Assembly (NCBI GenBank): GCA_046714175.1
Contig: JBKKBI010000045.1
Span: forward strand, 1 to 64,000
Source: UBA11373 sp046714175
GTDB lineage: Bacteria; Actinomycetota; Acidimicrobiia; Spongiisociales; UBA11373
Direction of reading: 5' to 3'
Length of the DNA: 64,000 nt
Position numbers and translations under genes: made by a program. Shown here one piece after another: positions 15,562 through 24,145 of the stretch (within the stretch, counting starts at the first letter, position 1; each line of letters starts with the position of its first letter). The notes beneath the pieces are model-generated. The model was given only the letters and a program-made list of their open reading frames with translations. It searched no databases and was not told where the DNA came from.

Positions 15562-16671
15562 TCAGAGCCCGAGGTACTCCTCGAGCGCTTCCTTGGTCAG
15601 GTCTTCGCCGGCGGCAAACGCCTCGACGAGGTCGTGGGCCTCGGAGTCGCGGAACTGCACCGGAGGACTCTTCATGAAGTAGGACGCCGGCGCCAGCAAA
15701 GGACCGCCGATCCCCCGGTCCATCGCCAGTTTTACGCAGCGCACCGCATCGATGATCACACCGGCCGAGTTGGGTGAATCCCATACCTCGAGCTTGAGCT
15801 CGGCATTGAGCGGCACATCGCCAAAGGCGCGCCCCTCGATGCGGATGTAGGCCCACTTGCGGTCCGTGAGCCACGGCACATAGTCCGAGGGCCCGATGTG
15901 GACATTCTTGTCACCGAGTTCGCGGTCGAACTGCGAGGTCACCGCCTGCGTCTTGGAGACCTTCTTCGACTCCAGGCGCTCCCGCTCGAGCATGTTCTTG
16001 AAGTCCATGTTGCCGCCGACGTTGAGCTGGCTCATGCGCTCCACCACGACGCCGCGATCTTCGAAGAGCCGAGCGAGTTGCCGGTGGACGATGGTGGCGC
16101 CCACTTGGGACTTGATGTCGTCGCCGATGATCGGCACCCCGGCGTCGTAGAACTTACGGGCCCAGACCGGATCGCTGGCGATGAAGACCGGGATGGCGTT
16201 GACGAAGCCCACCCCGGCGGATAGCGCCGCCTCGGCATAGTGCCGGATGGCCAATTCCGAACCGACGGGCAGGTAAGCCACGAGTACGTCCGCCCCGGTG
16301 TTGCGCAACACCTGAGCAACATCGACCGGCTCCTCGGCGGACTCCTCGATGGTCATGCGGTAGTACTTGCCCAACCCATCCAGGGTCGGACCGCGCTGCA
16401 CCTCGATGCCGAGGTCGGGGACCTCGGCGAAGCGATATGTGTCGTTCATACTCGCCCAAATCGCCTTGGACAGGTCGACGCCCACCTTGGCGGCGTCGAC
16501 GTCGAACGCGGCGACGAACTCGATGTCGCGGATGTGATACCCGCCTAGATCGACGTGCATCAGACCCGGCACCCTCGCGTTGGGGTCGGCATCCGCGTAG
16601 TACGTCACGCCCTGAATCAACGAGTTGGCGCAGTTGCCGACACCGGCGATTGCGACCTTCACCTTGGCCAT
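15562..16671 (-). CDS. ino1: Inositol-3-phosphate synthase
   Basis: 369 residues, the short actinobacterial form. It converts glucose 6-phosphate to 1L-myo-inositol 1-phosphate with NAD. The N-terminal Rossmann loop is AIAGVGNCANSLIQG. SQVGATIVHRQLARLF, SQLNVGGNMDFKNML and the lysine-rich catalytic region KKVSKTQAV are visible, as is PASYFMKSPPVQ near the end. The product feeds phosphatidylinositol and mycothiol. ATG 16671 is chosen because GAGGA lies 8-12 nt upstream. It is cotranscribed behind padR (19-nt gap). Confidence 0.96.
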   Translation of the reverse strand: MAKVKVAIAGVGNCANSLIQGVTYYADADPNARVPGLMHVDLGGYHIRDIEFVAAFDVDAAKVGVDLSKAIWASMNDTYRFAEVPDLGIEVQRGPTLDGLGKYYRMTIEESAEEPVDVAQVLRNTGADVLVAYLPVGSELAIRHYAEAALSAGVGFVNAIPVFIASDPVWARKFYDAGVPIIGDDIKSQVGATIVHRQLARLFEDRGVVVERMSQLNVGGNMDFKNMLERERLESKKVSKTQAVTSQFDRELGDKNVHIGPSDYVPWLTDRKWAYIRIEGRAFGDVPLNAELKLEVWDSPNSAGVIIDAVRCVKLAMDRGIGGPLLAPASYFMKSPPVQFRDSEAHDLVEAFAAGEDLTKEALEEYLGL

Positions 16672-16690
16672 TTGTTCGTCCTCTCCTCGA

Positions 16691-17218
16691 TCAGATCTTG
16701 TCGGCAGCACCCGGCGCCGACCCTGGGGTCCGCTCGGAGGCGATGAGCTCTTCCAGCCAGGCCACGTCGGCCTCGGCAGAGCGCACCCCGTGCTCCATGA
16801 GCGATTGCGTGTAGTGGTCGACTCTGTCCGCAGTGCGCTTCAGCGAGGTGCGGGCCGAGGCGATCCTCTCCCGAAGCACCGTCCTGCGGCGCTCCAGGAA
16901 CTCGATCCGGGTCTCCGGATCCATGTATTTGAAGAAGGCGAGCCGAACCCGGAAGGCGTTGGTGTTCTCCACCTCCGAGGCCTCGTCTTCGAGAATCTGC
17001 TGGAAGTGCTCTTTGCCCTCGGCGGTGAGCCGGTACTCCTTGCGCCGCCCCGAGCCGGGGCTGACCTCGATGTGGTCGGCTTTTTCCAGACGCCGCAGCG
17101 CCGGATACACCGAGCCGAACGAGATCCTCCAAAAGCCCAGGTCGACGAGTCTTTGCTTCAACTCGTACCCGTGCATCGGGCCCTCGCGCAGGAGTCCTAG
17201 TACCGCCATATCCAGCAT
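16691..17218 (-). CDS. PadR-family transcriptional regulator
   Basis: About 175 residues. A winged helix (MAVLGLLREGPMHGYELKQRL... FGSVYPALRRLEKADHIEV...RKEYRLTAEGKEHF) is followed by a long helical dimerisation region and an AAADKI tail. The ATG at 17218 lies only about 9 nt below a perfect -10, so the mRNA is essentially leaderless. The spacer of its promoter holds a perfect palindrome, which suggests self-repression. It is upstream of ino1 as in mycobacteria and is the likely ino1 regulator. Confidence 0.9.
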   Translation of the reverse strand: MLDMAVLGLLREGPMHGYELKQRLVDLGFWRISFGSVYPALRRLEKADHIEVSPGSGRRKEYRLTAEGKEHFQQILEDEASEVENTNAFRVRLAFFKYMDPETRIEFLERRRTVLRERIASARTSLKRTADRVDHYTQSLMEHGVRSAEADVAWLEELIASERTPGSAPGAADKI

Positions 17219-17227
17219 GTCACTGTC

Positions 17228-17256
17228 GTTATATCGAACCGCTATAGCGGTGTCAA
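17228..17256 (-). promoter_or_regulatory. padR-ino1 promoter
   Basis: Consensus TTGACA (17251-17256), 17-nt spacer, TATAAC (17228-17233) on the minus strand. It is the best sigma-A-type promoter seen in the window. Confidence 0.85.
17238..17251. promoter_or_regulatory. Palindromic operator inside padR promoter
   Basis: ACCGCTATAGCGGT is a perfect 14-bp palindrome filling most of the spacer and touching the -35 hexamer. A dimer bound here would block RNA polymerase. The natural candidate is the adjacent PadR protein. Confidence 0.65.
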
Positions 17257-17329
17257 ATCGACCGAAAGACGGATTTCGCGGTATCAAAGGCCTTCGTGGC
17301 CTCCCGGGCCTTGTGATTCAAGGGGGAAC

Positions 17330-17414
17330 GGTTGCCGGCTACCCGCTGCCCGCTGCCCGCCAGAGAAGACTCGGGGCGGCTTCCGGTCTCCGGCTTCCGG
17401 TCTCCGGCCTCGGC
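17330..17414. repeat. 7-bp tandem array 3
   Basis: A first block with period 7 (GGCTACC, CGCTGCC, CGCTGCC) at 17337-17361 and a second at 17380-17414 (CTTCCGG, TCTCCGG, CTTCCGG, TCTCCGG, CCTCGGC). The second ends at the base before the stop codon of the endonuclease gene. Confidence 0.7.
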
Positions 17415-18179
17415 CTAGCCCACCACCGAGCGCACCCAAGCGATATCCGCGGAGTGCTCCTTCGCCTCCCCCGGAGTCTCCACCACCACCGGAGCCGCCG
17501 CGGCGCGCAGCACTGCGGTCAGGACGGCCGGGGGAATCTCACCGTCGCCGAGATTGGCGTGGCGGTCGCGGTTGGATCCGTGGGGATCGCGGGAATCGTT
17601 GCAGTGCACCAGGTCGATGCGACCGGTGGCGGCGCGCACCCGGTCGATCAGGGTCGCCATGTCCTCGCCTGCCGCCCAGGCGTGGCAGGTGTCGACCACC
17701 GCCCCCACCCGAAACTCTCCGATCACTTCCCACAACGGTCCGTACGAGTCGCACTCACGCAAGATGGCGTTGCCCCCGCCGGCGGTGTTCTCCAGCAGCA
17801 CCGGTACCGCCAGGTCGACAGACTCCAGCGCCTTGCGCCAACGCTCCCGACCGACGGCGACGTCCTCGTCGTCGCCGACATGGCCGCCGTGGACGATCAC
17901 CCCGACGGCTCCAATGTCGGCTGCGGCCGTGAGGGTGTCGGCGAGAATCTTCCGGCTGGGAATGCGGATCCGGTTGTTGGGAGAACCCACATTCACCAGG
18001 TAGGGAGCGTGTACGTAGATCGGGACTGTGGCGGCGAGCAGCTTCTCGCGGTCCGCTCTGGGAAGGGGTGCTTTCCATGATTGCGGGTTGGAGAGGAAGG
18101 TCTGCACCAGGTCGGCGCCGCGGGCCGTGGCCGCACCGAGTAGATCGTCGTTGGGAACGTGAGCGCCGACTCGGATCAC
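17415..18179 (-). CDS. nfo: Endonuclease IV-type AP endonuclease
   Basis: 254 residues, a TIM barrel with the trinuclear zinc ligands in order: VHAPYLVN, IVHGGH, LLENTAGGG, VVDTCHAWAAG, LVHCNDS, RDRHANLGDGEI and VVVETPG. It cleaves DNA 5-prime to abasic sites in base-excision repair. GTG 18179 overlaps the stop of the upstream gene as GTGA. The frame stays open further upstream, but the family N-terminus (IRVGAHVPN) starts here. Confidence 0.93.
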   Translation of the reverse strand: MIRVGAHVPNDDLLGAATARGADLVQTFLSNPQSWKAPLPRADREKLLAATVPIYVHAPYLVNVGSPNNRIRIPSRKILADTLTAAADIGAVGVIVHGGHVGDDEDVAVGRERWRKALESVDLAVPVLLENTAGGGNAILRECDSYGPLWEVIGEFRVGAVVDTCHAWAAGEDMATLIDRVRAATGRIDLVHCNDSRDPHGSNRDRHANLGDGEIPPAVLTAVLRAAAAPVVVETPGEAKEHSADIAWVRSVVG

Positions 18180-18781
18180 GCCGGGGCGGGGCGGCGACGC
18201 GCCCTGGGATCGAGGAGCGGTGCGATCTGATGGGCGGGGCGATCCCAATCCTCCGCCCAGATGTGCAGCCAGGGAGGGTCGGCGACCGCCCCGGCCGGGT
18301 CGACGGGCACCAGCACCGGGTCGTCGAGGAGTATGGAGAGCACCGGCACCTCCGCTCCGTCCGCATCCCGCACCCCGGACCGCACCTCGAGTATCGACTC
18401 CCACGGCAACAGCCGCGGCGGATGTCCCCATCCGTCCACACGCAAAGAGATGCCGTCGTCGGAGGAGCGCAGCACCGGACGCGGCCGCAGCAAGCCGTTG
18501 ATGGCGTAGCCCATCGTGGCCACCCCACCCGCAAGAAGCAGGCCACCGAAGGCCAGATCCCGCCGGCGCTCTGCTCGCCCGTCGTGCGTCAGGATCTCGG
18601 CAGTGATCGGCACGGCGTTCCCTTCGGCGTCGACCGTCTGGCCCACCGTGGCCACATACGTCGCCGGCTTAGGCACCCAACGGTGCGACCAGATCATGTC
18701 CACCGCGAGCAAGATCATCGGTACCGCTATCACCAAGAACAAGGTGAGCCGCCACGGCGAGCGCATGACCGAGATGTTCAC
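18176..18781 (-). CDS. Membrane protein of unknown function
   Basis: 201 residues. Helix one (about 8-30) and helix two (about 75-97) flank a 45-residue soluble loop. A cytoplasmic-looking C-terminal domain with beta-strand character follows (ISLRVDGWGHPPRLLPWESILEVRSG), similar to bacterial PH-like domains but not a firm match. GTG 18781 is preferred over ATG 18766 because TACAGT ends 6 nt before it. It overlaps nfo by 4 nt, so the two form an operon. Confidence 0.65.
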   Translation of the reverse strand: MNISVMRSPWRLTLFLVIAVPMILLAVDMIWSHRWVPKPATYVATVGQTVDAEGNAVPITAEILTHDGRAERRRDLAFGGLLLAGGVATMGYAINGLLRPRPVLRSSDDGISLRVDGWGHPPRLLPWESILEVRSGVRDADGAEVPVLSILLDDPVLVPVDPAGAVADPPWLHIWAEDWDRPAHQIAPLLDPRARRRPAPA

Positions 18782-18787
18782 GGGGGG

Positions 18788-18793
18788 ACTGTA
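18788..18793 (-). promoter_or_regulatory. -10-like hexamer, leaderless membrane-protein gene
   Basis: TACAGT on the minus strand ends 6 nt before GTG 18781. Confidence 0.4.
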
Positions 18794-18885
18794 CCTGGAG
18801 CTCGACTATCGACCTTTCGGTCCCCAGCGAAGCCGCCGGCCACCAGCCAGACCCACTGGCATTGCTGGAGGCGGGGCTATTGAAA

Positions 18886-19683
18886 CTATTTGCCGAACCG
18901 CCGCTCCCGGCGAGTGAAATCGCGTAGGGCGCGGAGAAAGTCGACGCGGCGGAAGCCGGGCCAGTGGACGTCCACGAACGAGTACTCGGCGTAGGCCGCC
19001 TGCCAGAGCAGAAACCCGGACAGGCGAGACTCGCCGCTGGTTCGAATGACCAGGTCGGGATCGGGAAGGTCGGCGGTGTAGAGATGGCGGGCAATGGCCC
19101 CAGCATCGATGGCTTCTGACATCTCGGGCGAGGCGACTCCCTCTGCGGCCAACTTGCCCACCAGGTCGCGTACCGCATCGACGATCTCCTGCCTCCCCCC
19201 GTAGGCCAGCGCGATGGTGAGACGTCGCTCCCCCGCCACCGAGCGGCGCGTGAGGCCGCCCGCCGCTTCGCGCAGGCGGTCCGGGAGCATTTCGAGGCTC
19301 CCGATCACACCGAACCGCAAGCCCTCCCCACCCCGGGTGTCGGGCAACCGTTCGAACAGATCAGAAAGCACCTCGAAGTACGGCTCCAACTCGGCGGCGG
19401 GCCGTTCCAGGTTTTCGCGCGACAGCAGCCAGCAGGTCAGGGCCGGCACCTCGAGATCGCGACACCAGCCCAAGAAGTCGACGAACTTGTCCATTCCCGC
19501 CCGATATGAGGCGGCGTAGTCGGACATTCCGGTCTGACGGGCAAACCGCCGATGCCCGTCGAGGATCACCCCGATGTGGTGCGGAAGGCGAGAACGGTCG
19601 AGGCCGCGCAGCAGGCGCTCCTCGTAGATTCGGTACAGCGGACGGATCAGGCTCCCCGACGACCCCGACGTTCTACCCACCAT
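18886..19683 (-). CDS. uppS: Cis-prenyltransferase (UppS family)
   Basis: 265 residues. It condenses isopentenyl diphosphate onto an allylic primer in cis, giving the polyprenyl carrier for cell-wall synthesis or a shorter Z-prenyl diphosphate. The catalytic aspartate is D42 in VILDGHRRFAR. LSRENLERP, ALAYGGRQEI, and VIRTSGESRLSGFLLWQAAYAE are conserved. Position 44 is histidine where most UppS have asparagine, and the usual tryptophan of the RWA motif is phenylalanine. Chain length of the product cannot be predicted with confidence. Confidence 0.9.
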   Translation of the reverse strand: MVGRTSGSSGSLIRPLYRIYEERLLRGLDRSRLPHHIGVILDGHRRFARQTGMSDYAASYRAGMDKFVDFLGWCRDLEVPALTCWLLSRENLERPAAELEPYFEVLSDLFERLPDTRGGEGLRFGVIGSLEMLPDRLREAAGGLTRRSVAGERRLTIALAYGGRQEIVDAVRDLVGKLAAEGVASPEMSEAIDAGAIARHLYTADLPDPDLVIRTSGESRLSGFLLWQAAYAEYSFVDVHWPGFRRVDFLRALRDFTRRERRFGK

Positions 19684-19737
19684 GTCCTCCCGGCCGGTGA
19701 GACGCGCTACCCGATCCAGCCTATTGGAGCCTGCTGA

Positions 19738-21354
19738 TCAGGTGACGCCGCAAACGGAGATGCCCTCGAGGAAACCGCCCTTGAACGCCTCGAAGCGCAG
19801 GAACGCAGATGCTTCGTTCGCCGCTCCCGGCGTGGCGGAGAGTGCCAGCAACCCGGCGATTCCCTCCTCCAGGTCACCAGCGGTGAGGACGATGGGAATG
19901 CGCGGGTCGTCGAGGGTGAGGGCTGCGGTCCATACCCCGGAAAGGCAATCCGCCTCGAGCTGGGCGGCCACGCCTTCGGTGGAGCGTCCCAGCCGCGTCT
20001 GCACTGCGCGGGCCCACTCGTTGGAGAGAACCAGCCCGATGGCAAAGTCACCGATCTCGTTGTAGAGCGACGGAAACAGGTTGGCGTCGTCCCAGGCGAC
20101 GTAGTCGTCGGCCGCGCAATAGAAGGCGTTGCCTTCGTAGAAATCTGCCGGAGGGAGGAATCCGCCACACTCGGGAACCTCGCCAGCCGGGTCGTAGGGG
20201 ATCACATCCGAAACCGGCACCCACTCGTTGCCGAACAGGTCGGGATAGACGATCGCCCAGAACGCCTCCAGAGCATCGATGAGCAGGGGAGCGGTGTCGT
20301 TGTAGGGAAGGTTGACATCCTCGCCCTGGGCGAGCAGATCGAGACCGATCTGCGAGGAAACCACGATCTCGTCTCGGGGAATGGTCTCGTACTCGGCACA
20401 ACGCACCGCCCCGCGGTCGTAGCCGTCGAAGAATGCGTTGAGACGGTCGAACGACAACCCGTGGGCCCCTTCACCATGCGGGGCGGTGCCCAACGAATCG
20501 CCGATGAGCAGGAAGCCGGACATGGCCTCTTCAAGGTCGCCGGGGTGGAGCGCCATGATCTCGCTGCCCCCGTCGGCCACGTGGCCCGTCCACGCTCCGG
20601 CCAAACAGTCGGCCTGCAACTCGGAGACGATCGTCGGGCTGGACGAGTCGTCGAATCCAAAGCGTTCCTGGATGGCGTGGCCCCACTCGTGGGCGATCAC
20701 CAGGGACACGGTGAAATCGCCGAACTGCTCGTACAGAGGCGCCATCAGACCTTCGGCGTCCCACTGCACCGTGTCTTCGAATCCGCAGTAGAAGGCGTTG
20801 CCCTCATAGTTCTCCGCACTCATAGGGGCGCCGCAGGTGGGAACGTCGCCCCGGGAGGGGAAGTAGGGGCCGTTGACCACGGGGGTGGTGTAGGTAAGAC
20901 CCCACACCGCGCTCAACTCGTCGGCCCAGAACAAGTCAAGATCCGCAACCGTGCCGTCGGCGGCCGCCTCCATCGTGGCGAACGGAGGTATGTCTCCGCC
21001 GGCGGAGGTGGTGCCGGTGGTGTCCCCGGTCCGTGCGCAGATCTCGATGATCTCGACTGCGAGCGGGTCCGAACCGATGTTGGGTGTGTTGGTCGAGTAA
21101 TCGAGAAACTCCTCCAGCGTCAGCCGGGATTGGTACTCGTTGATGGTGCAACGGCACAGATCCTCGCCCGCCTCGGGGCGACATCCGTCCATGTAGGCGG
21201 CGACGATCTCCTCCGGATATTGCTCCCCGGTCGGGTTGGTAGGTGCTGTCGTCGACGCCGCGGTGGTGGCGGTCGTGGTCGATGTCGCATCGTCGTCTCC
21301 ACAGGCGGCAACGAATATCGCCAGCGCCACCAGGACCACGCTCACACGCTTCAT
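19738..21354 (-). CDS. Lipoprotein zinc metallopeptidase with degenerate duplicate
   Basis: 538 residues from the ATG at 21354 with GGAGG about 8 nt upstream. A signal peptide ends at the lipobox VAAC, then a low-complexity threonine linker. Domain one (about 138-320) has the zinc motif HEWGHAIQE (222-230) and SELQADCLAGAW, as in the YpfJ-like neutral metallopeptidases. Domain two (about 362-535) repeats the pattern YEGNAFYC...GDF...ADCLSGVW, but the zinc motif reads NEWARAVQT (445-453). One active and one dead copy are inferred. Confidence 0.85.
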   Translation of the reverse strand: MKRVSVVLVALAIFVAACGDDDATSTTTATTAASTTAPTNPTGEQYPEEIVAAYMDGCRPEAGEDLCRCTINEYQSRLTLEEFLDYSTNTPNIGSDPLAVEIIEICARTGDTTGTTSAGGDIPPFATMEAAADGTVADLDLFWADELSAVWGLTYTTPVVNGPYFPSRGDVPTCGAPMSAENYEGNAFYCGFEDTVQWDAEGLMAPLYEQFGDFTVSLVIAHEWGHAIQERFGFDDSSSPTIVSELQADCLAGAWTGHVADGGSEIMALHPGDLEEAMSGFLLIGDSLGTAPHGEGAHGLSFDRLNAFFDGYDRGAVRCAEYETIPRDEIVVSSQIGLDLLAQGEDVNLPYNDTAPLLIDALEAFWAIVYPDLFGNEWVPVSDVIPYDPAGEVPECGGFLPPADFYEGNAFYCAADDYVAWDDANLFPSLYNEIGDFAIGLVLSNEWARAVQTRLGRSTEGVAAQLEADCLSGVWTAALTLDDPRIPIVLTAGDLEEGIAGLLALSATPGAANEASAFLRFEAFKGGFLEGISVCGVT

Positions 21355-21713
21355 CGCCCCAACCTCCTCCAGCCTCGCCACGGACCCGCCTTGGGGCCGG
21401 TGTCGGCAAGGGTATCCACCGAGATCCTGGGCTCGAACAGTTCTGCGATCCGTCCCCCCAACCACCGGTCGAACGGATCATCCGAGGCGGTGATCGCGGC
21501 GTAAGCCTTGTCGGAGTCCGCGGACTCGGTGTAGATCATGGCGTAATCTCCTCCGGCCACGGGAGCCTGGCACACCACCTGGCGGGTGATCCCGCGGCGG
21601 CGGTGCGATTCGGCCCACTCCACCCGGCGCGAACCCATGAGTTCGGCGACAAACGCCCGGAAGTCGTCGCCGCGACCGGAGCGGATCTTCATCACATAGA
21701 TGGTCGGCGCCAA
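21351..21713 (-). CDS. Small alpha/beta-barrel-like protein
   Basis: 120 residues. A beta strand (TIYVMKIRSGRGDDF), helix, and a second strand ending DYAMIYTESAD recall the dimeric ferredoxin-like proteins of the antibiotic-biosynthesis-monooxygenase class; function unknown. TTG 21713 is preferred over ATG 21692 because GAGGTGAT precedes it at the right distance. Its stop overlaps the first codon of the metallopeptidase by 4 nt, so both genes form one unit. Confidence 0.65.
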   Translation of the reverse strand: MAPTIYVMKIRSGRGDDFRAFVAELMGSRRVEWAESHRRRGITRQVVCQAPVAGGDYAMIYTESADSDKAYAAITASDDPFDRWLGGRIAELFEPRISVDTLADTGPKAGPWRGWRRLGR

Positions 21714-21831
21714 GAGATCACCTCGGGGGCGGGGTATTTCAAGTCAGGGTAGCGATGGGAAGGTGACTCGCCGCCGTGGGGAAGGGACCGCCTCCGCCAT
21801 ATCCTCGGGCGTCGCCTAGCCTCGCGCGCCC

Positions 21832-23277
21832 ATGAGGATCCTCGTCACCGGTGCCACCGGGTACATCGGCGGGCGCCTCGTGCCCCGGTTGCTGGACGCC
21901 GGTCACGAGGTGCGGTGCGTGGCACGCCACCCGCACAAGCTGTCCCTCTACCCGTGGCGCGACCGGGTCGAGGTCGTGGCCGGCGACGTGCTCGACGAGC
22001 GGTCGATCAAGGAAGCGATGATCGGTTGCGACGCCGCCGTGTACCTGGTGCACTCGATGGCGGCGGGTTCCGATTTCGTCCGCCTAGATCGCCGGGCGGC
22101 AGCCAACTTCCGCACCGCAGCGGAAGACACTGGCCTGGGCCGCATCGTCTATCTCGGGGCCCTGGGCGACGGCACCTCCTCCCGCTCCCGCCACCTCGAC
22201 AGCCGCCACGAGGTGGGTCGCATCCTCGCCGATGGCTCGACTCCGACCACCGAGGTGCGTGCGGCAGTGATCATCGGGTCTGGATCCCTCTCGTTCGAGA
22301 TGCTGCGATCGCTGACCGAGGTACTTCCGGTGATGACCACCCCGAAGTGGGTGCGTACTCGGTGCCAGCCGGTGGCGGTGAGCGATGTGCTCGAAGTCCT
22401 GCGGGGAGCCATCGAAGAACGCTCCCCAGACGATCGCATCCTCGAAGTGGGCGGACCAGAGGTCCTCACCTACGGCGAGATGATGCAGATCTACGCCCAG
22501 GAGGCAGGACTGCGGCGACGCATCCTCATCCCGATCCCACTGCTCACCCCGTGGCTTTCGTCGTGGTGGATCGGTCTGGTCACTCCACTTCCTCCCAAGG
22601 TAGCCCGGCCCCTCGTCGAGAGCCTGCGCCACGAAGTGGTAGCAACTACCCAACAGAACCTGGTCCCGCTGGAGCCGACACCCTTCCGGGTGGCGGTGCG
22701 CCGCGCCCTCAGCCGCCTCCCCGGCGGCGTGATCACCCGGTGGTCGGATGCGGACTCGCAGCCGGCGGCACCGGTGCCCACCGACCCGGCGTGGTCAGGT
22801 GGCACCGTGTTCATGGACCGCCAGGTGATGCCGACCGACACCGATGCCACCCATCTCTACTGGGCCTTCAGCCGGATCGGAGGACGCGTCGGGTACTACG
22901 GACTCGATTGGGCGTGGCGGATTCGCGGCATCCTCGATCGCTTGGTCGGGGGCGTCGGCCTACGCCGCGGCCGGCGTCATCCCACCGAGGTCCGCGTCGG
23001 TGAAGCGGTGGACTTCTGGCGCGTCGATGACGTGGTGCCGGGCCGGAGCCTGCGGCTGCACGCCGAGATGCGCCTGCCCGGCAACGCCTGGCTGGAATGG
23101 GAGATCCGCGACACCGAATTCGGCACCGACCTGATCCAGACCGCGTGGTTCCGTCCCCGCGGTCTGGCGGGGCGGATCTATTGGTATCTGATGCTGATCC
23201 CGCATCGCATCGTGTTCCCCCGGATGGCGCACCGGATCACCGCGGCTGCAGAAGAGCGCGGTTTCACCTGTCGATGA
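21832..23277 (+). CDS. SDR/NAD(P)-binding protein with DUF2867
   Basis: 481 residues. The N-terminal atypical short-chain dehydrogenase domain opens with ILVTGATGYIGGRLVPRLL and has VVAGDVLD, YLVHSM and a modified active site (no clear YxxxK). The C-terminal part (about 320-480) fits DUF2867, a lipid-binding-like fold with VDFWRVDDVVPGRSLRLHAEM. Such fusions are common in actinobacteria and of unknown substrate. It overlaps the next gene by ATGA. Confidence 0.85.
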   Translation: MRILVTGATGYIGGRLVPRLLDAGHEVRCVARHPHKLSLYPWRDRVEVVAGDVLDERSIKEAMIGCDAAVYLVHSMAAGSDFVRLDRRAAANFRTAAEDTGLGRIVYLGALGDGTSSRSRHLDSRHEVGRILADGSTPTTEVRAAVIIGSGSLSFEMLRSLTEVLPVMTTPKWVRTRCQPVAVSDVLEVLRGAIEERSPDDRILEVGGPEVLTYGEMMQIYAQEAGLRRRILIPIPLLTPWLSSWWIGLVTPLPPKVARPLVESLRHEVVATTQQNLVPLEPTPFRVAVRRALSRLPGGVITRWSDADSQPAAPVPTDPAWSGGTVFMDRQVMPTDTDATHLYWAFSRIGGRVGYYGLDWAWRIRGILDRLVGGVGLRRGRRHPTEVRVGEAVDFWRVDDVVPGRSLRLHAEMRLPGNAWLEWEIRDTEFGTDLIQTAWFRPRGLAGRIYWYLMLIPHRIVFPRMAHRITAAAEERGFTCR

Positions 23278-24053
23278 GTGGGGTTCTCCTCGTCGGCGGC
23301 GCAGTCGCCGCCGCATCGTTCCTGGCGTTGTGGCTGATCAGCCTGCCCCTGCACAACACCTCGATCGTCGATCCGTTCTGGGGCCCGGCGCTCTCCATCG
23401 TCGCCTGGAGTACCTACCTCGCTGCCGACTCCCCCGGGAGTCGCGGACTGCTGCTGACAATCCTGGTGACGGTGTGGGGATTGCGCCTGGGGTTCCACCT
23501 GGCGATTCGCAACCGGGGCAAGGGCGAGGACTTTCGTTACCGGGAGTTTCGGCGCCGCTGGGGTGACCGCTACTGGATCGTGAGCCTGTTCACGGTCTTC
23601 GTGCTGCAAGCCGTGCTGCTGTGGATCGTGGCGATGCCGGTCCAGGTGGCAATGGCCAACGGAGGAACGCTGGGGGTGGCAACACTGATAGGCCTGACTC
23701 TGTGGGGGCTCGGCCTGTTTTTCGAGACACTGGGTGACCTGCAGTTGGTGCGCTTCAAACGCGATCCGGCCAACCAGGGCAAGGTGATGGACCGCGGCCT
23801 GTGGAGCCTCACCCGGCATCCCAACTACTTCGGTGACTTCACTGTGTGGTGGGGCCACTTCCTGGTGGCGGTCGATGGTTGGGGAATGCTGTGGACCATC
23901 GTCGGGCCGATCGTGATGTCGGTCCTCCTGCTCCGGGTGAGCGGAGTGACCCTCCTGGAGAAGTCACTGGTGAAGCGAAGGCCGGGGTATGAGGAGTACG
24001 TGTCTCGGGTGAACGCGTTCTTTCCGGGGAGACCGCGAGCAGCTGGCGGATAG
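23274..24053 (+). CDS. DUF1295 membrane protein (steroid reductase-like)
   Basis: 259 residues with about six helices. The DUF1295 signature of the isoprenylcysteine methyltransferase/steroid 5-alpha-reductase superfamily is visible: NTSIVDPFWGPAL, GKGEDFRYREFRRRWGDRYW, then DRGLWSLTRHPNYFGDFTVWWG and the C-terminal KRRPGYEEYVSRVNAFFPG. It probably reduces a double bond in a membrane lipid. The ATG overlaps the stop of the SDR-DUF2867 gene, suggesting one pathway. Confidence 0.88.
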   Translation: MSGVLLVGGAVAAASFLALWLISLPLHNTSIVDPFWGPALSIVAWSTYLAADSPGSRGLLLTILVTVWGLRLGFHLAIRNRGKGEDFRYREFRRRWGDRYWIVSLFTVFVLQAVLLWIVAMPVQVAMANGGTLGVATLIGLTLWGLGLFFETLGDLQLVRFKRDPANQGKVMDRGLWSLTRHPNYFGDFTVWWGHFLVAVDGWGMLWTIVGPIVMSVLLLRVSGVTLLEKSLVKRRPGYEEYVSRVNAFFPGRPRAAGG

Positions 24054-24136
24054 GAGAGAACGGGCACGGTCACCTCTGCCATCGGCCCTTTCGCCGCGTC
24101 CCTGATCGCCGACAGCTTCCGATCGGGCTCACATCC

Positions 24137-24145
24137 TGTGGATAA
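24137..24145 (-). other. Perfect DnaA box away from oriC
   Basis: TGTGGATAA, the complement of the TTATCCACA consensus, in the gap upstream of the membrane protein at 24241. Confidence 0.4.
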
